Source: an uncultured Collinsella sp. (lineage in GTDB: Bacteria; Actinomycetota; Coriobacteriia; Coriobacteriales; Coriobacteriaceae). Taken from it: a DNA stretch of 56,381 nucleotides. Positions 43,339 to 50,040 of this stretch are shown here, in pieces. Both the position numbers and the translations under genes were made by a program. Location: assembly GCA_900544725.1 (NCBI GenBank), contig UQWK01000006.1, positions 1 through 56,381 on the forward strand, written 5' to 3'. The number at the start of each line of letters is the position of its first letter. Position 1 is the first letter of the stretch. The notes under the pieces were generated by a model. The model had not been told where the DNA came from and made no database searches. It saw nothing but the letters and a program-made list of their open reading frames with translations.

Positions 43339-44724
43339 TTAGAGCTCTACGCTTTCGGCGCCGTTGATGGTTAGGTTTCGCTCGTAGAAGGCGGTGAGGG
43401 CGCGGATGGCGTACATCACGTCGCGTACGCCGCCGGTCTCGTAGCTTGAGTGCATGGCCAGCTGCGGCAGGCCCACGTCCACGGCGTGCATGCTCGCCTG
43501 CATGTTCGACAGGTTGCCGAGCGTGGAGCCACCCGCCATATCGCTCTTGTTGGCGAAGGCCTGCGTGGGCACGTCGGCGTCATCGCAAATAGCCTGGAAC
43601 ACCGCGCGGCTAAAGGCATCGGTGCAGTAGTGCTGGTTGGCAGCTTCCTTGATAACGATGCCGCCGTTGAGCACCACCTGGTTGCGTGCATCGCACTTCT
43701 CGGCATGGTTGGGGTGCACGGCATGCGCGTTGTCGCAGCTCACGAGCATCGATGCGGCAAGGGCGCGATGATACGACTCGTCGTCAAAGCCCAGCGATCC
43801 GTTGATGCGGCGCAGCGCGTCGGCCAAGAACGTCGACATGGCGCCCTGCTTGGTCTCGGAGCCAACCTCCTCGTTATCGAAGCAACAGAAGACCGAGACG
43901 TCGTGCGCGTTCTCGGCGCCCAAAAATGCCTGTAGCGAGGTATAGGCGCAGGCCAGGTCGTCAAGCTTGGGCGTCGAGATAAACTCGTCGGCCCAGCCCC
44001 AAATGCGCGCATCCTGACGATTGACCAGGAACAGGTCGCGACCCAGGATCTGCTCGGGCTCAACATCCAGCTCTTCGGCGATCAGGGCATCGAAGTCACC
44101 CTGCTTAAGCTCGCCGGCGCTGATGAGCGGGCACAGGTCAACGGCTCGGTTGGGCGCAAAGCCCTCGTTGACGCCGCGGTTCATGTGGATGGCAAGGCTC
44201 GGAATGATAGCGACCTCGCGCTCGGTGGCAAGCAGGCGGCTCTCGATACGGTCGCCCTCGCGCACCAGTACACGTCCAGCCAGCGCCAACGGGCGATCGA
44301 ACCAGGTGTAGTCGATCATGCCGCCGTAGGCCTCGGTGTTCAGGCGCAGCGTCTCGCCCGCGCCGTCAAGCTCGGGCACGGCCTTGACCTTAAACGTCGG
44401 AGAATCGCTGTGCGACGCCGTGAGCTGGAAATGATAGTCACCGACAACGCCGTCCTCGCCCCACGTCGCGGCAAGGTCCTCGCCCACCTTAAAGGCAACA
44501 ACGCTCGAGGTGTTGCGCTGCGTGTAATAGCGACCGCCCGGCTCGATGTCCCACGCCGCGTTCTCGGGCAGGTAGGTAAAGCCCGCCTCGTCGAGCTCGG
44601 CCATAATGGTCGCCGCCGTATGGAACATGCTGGGGCATGCCTCGATAAAGTCGATAAGGTCGTTGGCGGCCTCGATATCGTCGGCAGTCACGTGCACGCG
44701 CTCGGGCGTTTCCTGATCCGTCAT
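43339..44724 (-). CDS. M18 family aminopeptidase
   Basis: The 461-residue zinc aminopeptidase is related to ApeB and aspartyl aminopeptidase. Metal and catalytic motifs are TASHSDSPTFKVK (His), FDNEEVGS (Glu-Glu) and the late His in QLAMHSSYE; SCDNAHAVHPNH is typical of the family. The ATG at 44724 was chosen for its GGGGAG site; the open frame extends 37 codons further without support. It probably trims peptides with acidic or neutral N-termini in the cytoplasm, fitting a peptide-using organism with an OPT transporter. Confidence 0.94.
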   Translation of the reverse strand: MTDQETPERVHVTADDIEAANDLIDFIEACPSMFHTAATIMAELDEAGFTYLPENAAWDIEPGGRYYTQRNTSSVVAFKVGEDLAATWGEDGVVGDYHFQLTASHSDSPTFKVKAVPELDGAGETLRLNTEAYGGMIDYTWFDRPLALAGRVLVREGDRIESRLLATEREVAIIPSLAIHMNRGVNEGFAPNRAVDLCPLISAGELKQGDFDALIAEELDVEPEQILGRDLFLVNRQDARIWGWADEFISTPKLDDLACAYTSLQAFLGAENAHDVSVFCCFDNEEVGSETKQGAMSTFLADALRRINGSLGFDDESYHRALAASMLVSCDNAHAVHPNHAEKCDARNQVVLNGGIVIKEAANQHYCTDAFSRAVFQAICDDADVPTQAFANKSDMAGGSTLGNLSNMQASMHAVDVGLPQLAMHSSYETGGVRDVMYAIRALTAFYERNLTINGAESVEL

Positions 44725-44885
44725 GCTCTCCCCTTTCGCTGGGCTGATGAACCCCTCCAGCATACCCCGACGCGCCAGCACCACGCTCTTCATTCCATGT
44801 TTAATCCCGCGCCGCTCGCCAAGTTGAGCCATCATGCCCGCGTTCCTTTTGCGACAATTACGCTAACAAGACGAGAGGAGCCGTC

Positions 44886-45971
44886 ATGAAGCCACGTAAC
44901 ATTGCCATCGCCTGCGGTGTCGCGGGAGTCGCCGTCGGCCTTGCCGCTGCCACCGGCATCGTTTACCGCAAGCAAATCAAGTCCGCCGCGTCGCTCAAAC
45001 GCTTGACCGGCTACGTGGATGGCTATGACCTGTACGCAATCGACATCGCTTACGACTACGATCTTGATCGCATCATCGCCGCTGGCGTGCGCGACGACCA
45101 GGCCTACATCGATGCTGTGGTGGCGCAGGTGCTGCCCGGTGTGCCGGCACATGTCCAGGCGCCCCAGTTTGCCTGCAGCGCTTTTGTCGCCGTAGATGCC
45201 GAAGGCCGCGTGCGCACCGGTCGCAATTACGACTTTAAGGACGACACCTCGGCGCTGCTGGTGCGCAATCACCCGCGCGACGGCTATGCCTCCATCGGCT
45301 TTGCGGCCCTCAATAACCTGGGCGCCAACACTCCGCTTGACTCCGTCACCGGACGTGCCGCCGCACTCATGGGCCCGTTTGCCCAACTCGACGGTGTTAA
45401 CGAATGCGGCGTGTCCATTGCCGTACTCACCTTGGATTCCAAGCCCTGTGACCAGGACACACAACGCCCCGTCATCAATACCTCGCTCGCCATCCGTCTG
45501 GTGCTCGACCGTGCCGCCACCACGCAGGAGGCCGTAGACCTGCTTTCTGCCTACGACATGCACGCCATGGCCGGACGCGATTACCACTTCTTTATCAACG
45601 ACGCTGCCGGTGACGCGCGCGTAGTAGAGTGGGATCCGCGCGACCCCGACCGTGCATGCAAGGCGACTCCTGTACGCCAGGTTACGAACTTCTACGCCTG
45701 CTATGGTGACGAAGTGCTGCCCAACCAAAAGAACGGCGAGCTGGGCCATGGTAAAGAGCGCGCCGTCGCAATCGCCAATGTCCTTGACGCCCATGTCGGT
45801 GCCCAAGACGAGGCAGTCGCTTGGAAAGCCCTGCGCACCGCAGCGCAAGAGCCCAATCCGGAAGACATCACCAGCAATACGCAATGGTCGGTCGTCTTTG
45901 ACAATACCGAGCCCGCTGCCGCCATCACGCTGCGCCGCCACTGGGGCGACGTCGACGCCTTCGCGCTGTAA
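44886..45971 (+). CDS. Linear amide C-N hydrolase (choloylglycine/C45-like Ntn fold)
   Basis: The 361-residue protein has an N-terminal membrane anchor (about 6-25) and a pro-like segment. An Ntn-hydrolase domain then begins near Cys97 in FACSAFVAVD, with GRNYDF (111-116), GVNECGVSIAVL and NTQWSVVFD. The nucleophilic Cys would be freed by self-cleavage at Ala96/Cys97, as in C45 acyltransferases; canonical bile-salt hydrolases have Cys at residue 2. The substrate is unknown, and bile-salt activity should not be assumed. GAGAGGAG precedes the ATG. Confidence 0.83.
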   Translation: MKPRNIAIACGVAGVAVGLAAATGIVYRKQIKSAASLKRLTGYVDGYDLYAIDIAYDYDLDRIIAAGVRDDQAYIDAVVAQVLPGVPAHVQAPQFACSAFVAVDAEGRVRTGRNYDFKDDTSALLVRNHPRDGYASIGFAALNNLGANTPLDSVTGRAAALMGPFAQLDGVNECGVSIAVLTLDSKPCDQDTQRPVINTSLAIRLVLDRAATTQEAVDLLSAYDMHAMAGRDYHFFINDAAGDARVVEWDPRDPDRACKATPVRQVTNFYACYGDEVLPNQKNGELGHGKERAVAIANVLDAHVGAQDEAVAWKALRTAAQEPNPEDITSNTQWSVVFDNTEPAAAITLRRHWGDVDAFAL

Positions 45972-46044
45972 GGAGCTGGCACCGTCGTCCTTACGCTCGC
46001 CTGATGTTACTCACATTTCTATACATTTGAGCTAACACGTTTTG

Positions 46045-46069
46045 CCCCCGCATCAACAGTGTGCGGGGG
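46045..46069. terminator. Hairpin between amide hydrolase and pfkA
   Basis: Perfect 8-bp arms CCCCCGCA/TGCGGGGG with a 9-nt loop, and no real T run. It may be a weak terminator or a leader hairpin of pfkA. Confidence 0.5.
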
Positions 46070-46111
46070 TAAACTTATGCGCATGTTATAACTTGCCCGG
46101 AAGGATTCACC

Positions 46112-47191
46112 ATGCTTAGGATCGGTCTTCTTACTAGTGGCGGCGACTGCCAGGCGCTCAACGCCACCATGCGCGGCATTGTCAAAACGCTTATGACCAA
46201 TAGCGAAGAGCCTATCGAGATCTATGGTTTTGAGGACGGCTACCAGGGCCTTATCTACAGCAGATTCCGCGTCATGACGCCCGCCGATTTTAGCGGCATC
46301 CTCACCCGCGGCGGCACCATTTTGGGCACGAGCCGCACGCCGTTCAAGCGCCTGAACATTCCCGAGGCCGACGGCGTCGAGAAGGTGCCCGCGATGGTCC
46401 ACACCTATCACAAGCTGCAGCTCGACTGCCTGTTTATGCTGGGCGGCAACGGCTCCACCAAGACCGCCAACCGCCTGCGCGAAGAGGGCCTCAACGTTAT
46501 CGCCCTGCCCAAGACCATCGATAACGACACCTGGGGCACCGAGATGACGTTTGGCTTTACGAGCGCCATCGACGTCGCCACCAAATGCATCGACGACATC
46601 CACACCACCGCCTCGAGCCATGGGCGCGTGTTCGTCATCGAGATCATGGGCCACAAGGTCGGCTGGATCCCGTTGTATGCCGGCGTCGCGGGCGGTGCGG
46701 ACGTCATCCTGATTCCCGAAATCCCCTACGACATGGATAACGTCATCAAGACCATCGAGCATCGCATGGAGACCGGCAGCCGCTTTACCATTGTGGCCGT
46801 CGCCGAGGGTGCCATCTCCAAGGAGGACGCGGCGCTGTCCAAGAAGGAGTACAAGAAGAAACTCGTCGAGCGCACGAGCCCGTCGATCGTCTACGACATC
46901 GCCAAGGAGATCGAGGCCAAGACCGGTCGCGAGACCCGTGTCGCTATCCCCGGTCACACGCAGCGCGGCGGCCAGCCCGACGCTCAGGACCGCATCTTTG
47001 CGACCCAGTGCGGCGTCGAGGCAGCACTCGGCTGCCTGCGCGGCGAGTTTGGCTACATGATCGCCCTGCGCGACGGCAAGATGTGCCACATGCCGCTCGA
47101 GGATGTCGCCGGCAAGCTCAAGTATGTCGACCCCCAGAGCGATCTGGTGCGCGAGGCCAAGGCGCTGGGCATCAGCTTCGGCGACGAATAG
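46112..47191 (+). CDS. pfkA: 6-phosphofructokinase
   Basis: The 359-residue phosphofructokinase makes fructose 1,6-bisphosphate. The key loops are GGNGST (111-116) and PKTIDND (133-139). By E. coli numbering, position 104 is Gly, as in ATP-users; position 124 is Lys, as in PPi-users and group-III enzymes; and the Mg-binding Asp103 is Asn113 here. The phosphoryl donor is therefore uncertain. MGHKVGWIPLYAGVAGGAD and PGHTQRGGQPDA support the family. GGAAGGA precedes the ATG. Confidence 0.93.
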   Translation: MLRIGLLTSGGDCQALNATMRGIVKTLMTNSEEPIEIYGFEDGYQGLIYSRFRVMTPADFSGILTRGGTILGTSRTPFKRLNIPEADGVEKVPAMVHTYHKLQLDCLFMLGGNGSTKTANRLREEGLNVIALPKTIDNDTWGTEMTFGFTSAIDVATKCIDDIHTTASSHGRVFVIEIMGHKVGWIPLYAGVAGGADVILIPEIPYDMDNVIKTIEHRMETGSRFTIVAVAEGAISKEDAALSKKEYKKKLVERTSPSIVYDIAKEIEAKTGRETRVAIPGHTQRGGQPDAQDRIFATQCGVEAALGCLRGEFGYMIALRDGKMCHMPLEDVAGKLKYVDPQSDLVREAKALGISFGDE

Positions 47192-47214
47192 CCTCGGCTG
47201 GAACCGCCCCCATC

Positions 47215-47335
47215 GGAGGCCCCAGGGCTTACCTCCCAAATCGTCCTCGGACATGTCTGGACCCCGCTGCGCGCTTCGCGCGGCGGGGTCCTTCCGTCCT
47301 GCGGAAAGATTTGGGAGGTAAGCCCTGGGGCCTCC
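47215..47335. repeat. Long hairpin H4 downstream of pfkA
   Basis: Perfect 28-bp arms (47215-47242 against 47308-47335, beginning GGAGGCCCCAGGGCTTACCT) enclose a second stem GGACCCCGC/GCGGGGTCC (47259-47267, 47283-47291). No T run follows on either strand. It does not share the central motif of H1-H3. It begins 23 bp after the pfkA stop. Confidence 0.85.
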
Positions 47336-47377
47336 TGCGGCAACTAGGGAGGTCGAAGCTATTCGTCTTCTTGCTGC

Positions 47378-47689
47378 GGGTGCCTAGGGTGGGGTGTGGC
47401 GTGCATTTTTGGGAGTATTCAGCAGCCGAGGATGCCTGCATACTGGATTTTGGGCGAAAGGCAGGCACTATGGGCCGCATCCTATAAAAAACGATCGGTC
47501 CCCGAGACACCGGGGGCTCAGAATCAAGGCTTTCGGCGTGGTTTTGCGCGCCCGCTCCCACGCCCGCGGACTCCGGGATGCTGAATACTCCGAAATTTGC
47601 ACGGCGCCCCCTGGGGTACCCGTGGGCAAAAAGCAACCGCCCCGTCGAAATATGCATTCAGCGTGGCATTTTATGCAAATAGGTGGTGG
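47378..47689. repeat. 300-bp direct repeat R, copy 1
   Basis: About 312 bp, matching 49686-49988. The first 273 bp align without gaps at about 85% identity; the last 35 are weaker. It contains the arm pair GGAGTATTCAGCA (47412-47424)/TGCTGAATACTCC (47579-47591) and an inner TGCCTGC/GCAGGCA stem. It ends 22 bp from the stop codon of the minus-strand gene at 47712. Open frames on both strands exist but lack ribosome sites, so a structured RNA or DNA element is more likely. Confidence 0.85.
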
Positions 47690-47711
47690 GTGCGCATGCC
47701 GCCCAGCGTTC

Positions 47712-48032
47712 TTACCGACCGGCGCAGCGTCGTGCGTAGCTCTTAATGTCTTCGGTAAAACCGTCTAGGTCGTCGAGCGCGATTACGTTATCGGAAAGCA
47801 AGTTGGCTATCTCATAACGCATTGTGCTGCGGCGAATACCGTTTGTGAGCACTCCTGAGGACAGCTTGTCCCTATTGATACGGTTTTCTAACGCCCAAAA
47901 TCTACTGGACGCTTCGCTGCCGCCATTTAGTATCTCGACGTACTGCCCGATGAGCATTTCCATATAGCTTTCTTGCCATCTTGGGAGCAGTTCCTTGAAC
48001 AGCTTCCAGTCGCGTTCAGCCACCTCGCCCAT
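47712..48032 (-). CDS. Small conserved hypothetical protein
   Basis: The start at MGEVAERDWKLF gives 106 residues and has GGAGG just upstream. I recognise the type (small proteins of the form ERDWKLF...WQ...YM...L...Y...L, found in Actinomycetota and Firmicutes, sometimes mis-annotated as multidrug transporter) but no function. It is soluble and mostly helical, with many charged residues; the last third (LLSDNVIALDDLDGF) resembles small cytosolic regulators. It is less GC-rich than its neighbours and sits inside the repeat-rich island. Confidence 0.75.
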   Translation of the reverse strand: MGEVAERDWKLFKELLPRWQESYMEMLIGQYVEILNGGSEASSRFWALENRINRDKLSSGVLTNGIRRSTMRYEIANLLSDNVIALDDLDGFTEDIKSYARRCAGR

Positions 48033-48156
48033 ATTTCCTCCGTTCGCCAAACAGACTTAGCCATTCGATTTTTATTCTATTTGGTATTTTCGCTCGCAGT
48101 CGTGGATGAGGGGGTCTTCGGTCTTCGAGTATGAGCCTGAATGAACCGTACGCCAC

Positions 48157-48305
48157 AAAATGGGCTCATCTACTACCTTTACCACCGCACCCTCGACCAT
48201 GGAGAACATTGTGAAATATAAACCGCAGGTAGAAGGGTGGTCGATTTTCAAAAAAGGCGGGTATGGTCGGGCCCATCGAGTTCATCGTAGTAGATGAGCC
48301 CTTTT
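48157..48305. repeat. Long hairpin element H2
   Basis: Perfect 15-bp arms GGGCTCATCTACTAC (48162-48176)/GTAGTAGATGAGCCC (48287-48301), flanked by AAAAT and TTTT, enclose an inner CTCGACCAT/ATGGTCGGG stem. The centre is ATATAAACCGCAGGTAG (about 48215-48231), nearly the same as in H1 and H3. With copy B it takes up most of the 448-bp gap; no coding sequence is credible here. Confidence 0.7.
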
Positions 48306-48364
48306 CGCGGCATGCGGTGAGTTAAATGCCGATTCCTGCGCTGGAATTGCCCGCTCCATTCGTG

Positions 48365-48430
48365 AGTTGTGGTGAAATAGGGGCTGTTAGACGCTCCAAG
48401 GTCCTCAACGGTCCGTATTTCACCGCAACT
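48365..48430. repeat. Palindrome family P, copy B
   Basis: Arms AGTTGTGGTGAAATA/TATTTCACCGCAACT (15 bp, one G-T pair) with a 36-nt loop that contains GCTGTTAGACGCTC, similar to the loop of copy A. Confidence 0.7.
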
Positions 48431-48480
48431 TGGAAGGGGCGAGCGGCGTTGGCCAAGCATTGCTGACGGGTTGGAGCGGC

Positions 48481-49401
48481 TTAGGCTTGTTTGCGGCGCT
48501 TCCATTGCTTTCGGCACCAGCACATGAGTGCCTCTATGAAGGGAATCGTGATGAGGATGACCCATGCGGGATGGGGCTGTGCCAAACAAAGCCACATATA
48601 GAGGAACCAGGCAATGGCGGCTGTTGCATAGACGACGCCGATCAGCTTGGAGAGATGATGCCGGTCGATAAAGTCGCCCATCGCCTCGTAGACGGGAATC
48701 AGAAAGACCAGAAAGAGCCCCATACCCCACGTGCCGCAGATGATGCCGAGCGCGAGATAGGCGAGGACGACAAGTGCAGGAAAGGGAAACTCGTTCCATG
48801 CGCGACCGATCTTGGTGTGGAAATGCTTGCCATGATGGTCGAGCTTGTCGTGTGCCTCTTTCCAGCTGGAAAACGTCTCGCCGTCGATGGTAACGGTGCC
48901 GTCGGCATTGGTATGTACGCTGTGCCCATCGTCCTCTAGCGTATCGATATGCAATCCGTCTGGCCCCACATGGACCTCTTCACCCTTGCGCTCGTTAGCC
49001 ACATGGATGCCACTCCAGCCAACATGGATCTCTTCGCCTTTGTCGGGGTCAATAACGTGGATGCCGCGCGCGAGGGAAATATCGACAAGCGGCTTATCAC
49101 CGCAATTCGTATGCTCAGTAGAAGTCTCGGTGTCTTCAGCCTCGTCAGAATTATTTGCGTCAGGGGCATCGTCGGCCGAGGTGTCGACATCACTAGCCGC
49201 TTCCCCATACAGCAGCTCATCCAGTGACACGTCATACAGCGCGGCGAGTGCAATAAGGTTATCGGTATCGGGCGAGGATTCGCTGCGTTCCCATTTGCTG
49301 ACAGCCTGGCGGCTTACGCCCAACTGGGCAGCAAGAGCCTCCTGGGAAAGACCGGCAGCTTTGCGGCGATCGACGAGGCGCTGTGCCATCGCAAGATCCA
49401 T
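48481..49401 (-). CDS. XRE-family regulator with membrane domain
   Basis: The 306-residue protein starts at MDLAMAQR (AAAGGA before the ATG). Residues about 4-60 are an HTH_3 domain (GLSQEALAAQLGVSRQAVSKWE). An acidic linker follows (70-105), then three degenerate repeats of the form KGEEIHVGWSGIHV (about 115-175), then three to four C-terminal helices (about 215-300). Similar XRE-plus-membrane proteins may sense envelope state or act as anti-repressors; no target is evident. It stands alone between palindrome copies B and C. Confidence 0.85.
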   Translation of the reverse strand: MDLAMAQRLVDRRKAAGLSQEALAAQLGVSRQAVSKWERSESSPDTDNLIALAALYDVSLDELLYGEAASDVDTSADDAPDANNSDEAEDTETSTEHTNCGDKPLVDISLARGIHVIDPDKGEEIHVGWSGIHVANERKGEEVHVGPDGLHIDTLEDDGHSVHTNADGTVTIDGETFSSWKEAHDKLDHHGKHFHTKIGRAWNEFPFPALVVLAYLALGIICGTWGMGLFLVFLIPVYEAMGDFIDRHHLSKLIGVVYATAAIAWFLYMWLCLAQPHPAWVILITIPFIEALMCWCRKQWKRRKQA

Positions 49402-49586
49402 AGCAGTTCCTTTCATGTGGCGACCGTAGTCGAATGAGCCGAGTATGCCGAGAACAACCGGTAGCGACCACCATTTCTAGTTAGAATCTGCCCCAACCCT
49501 ACCGCAACTACAAGTAGCAACCCCTAATGACCTGCCATTTCATGACAAATGTCAGTACGCACAACAGCCAAGAGCTCTCTCAATAT

Positions 49587-49651
49587 GTTGCGTTGGAATA
49601 GTTTCTGTTTGGCATAGCAGAGCCATAAAACAGGAACTATTCCACCGCAAC
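49587..49651. repeat. Palindrome family P, copy C
   Basis: The 24-nt arms (49587-49610 and 49628-49651) pair with one mismatch and one G-T pair. The base is GTTGCG.../...CACCGCAAC and the upper stem GGAATAG/CTATTCC differs from copies A and B. It lies upstream of the XRE gene in a 639-bp gap that also holds R copy 2. Confidence 0.75.
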
Positions 49652-49685
49652 TTACTATCAGGCCACGCGCCCGCAGAGTAGCTAC

Positions 49686-49988
49686 GGGTGCCTAGGGTAG
49701 GATGCGGCGTGCATTTTTGGGAGTTTTCAGCAGCCGAGGGTGCCTGCATACTGGATTTTGGGCGAAAAGCGGGCGCTATAGGCCGCGTTCTGTAAAAAAT
49801 GATCGGCCCTCGAGGCGTTGGGGACTCAGAATCAGGGTTTCCAGCGCTGTTTTGTGCGCCCGCTCCCGCACCCGTGGACTCCGGGATGCTGAAAACTCCA
49901 GATTTTGCACGTCGCCCCCGGGGGTACCTGTGGACAAGTAGCAACCGCCCCGTCAAAGTATGCATTTGGCGGAGCGGTTTATGCAAAA
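49686..49988. repeat. 300-bp direct repeat R, copy 2
   Basis: Direct repeat of 47378-47689. The outer stem is GGAGTTTTCAGCA (49720-49732)/TGCTGAAAACTCC (49887-49899): relative to copy 1 an A-T pair has become T-A by changes on both arms. It ends 52 bp before the stop codon of the minus-strand permease gene at 50041. Nothing else recognisable lies in the rest of the gap. Confidence 0.85.
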
Positions 49989-50040
49989 ACACTGCTGCGG
50001 GCGTGGCGGCAGTTCGCTAGAACTTGGATCCCAGGACAGG

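Noticed and set aside
44886..45971. Bile salt hydrolase
   Set aside because: The fold is related, but the likely nucleophile is at residue 97 behind a membrane anchor, not at residue 2; specificity cannot be claimed.
47229..47657. Protein-coding gene in repeat R1 (and its counterpart in R2)
   Set aside because: The frames are similar in both copies (about 78% identical residues), but no ribosome site precedes the start, composition is not protein-like, and the opposite strand is open too; covarying stems explain conservation better.
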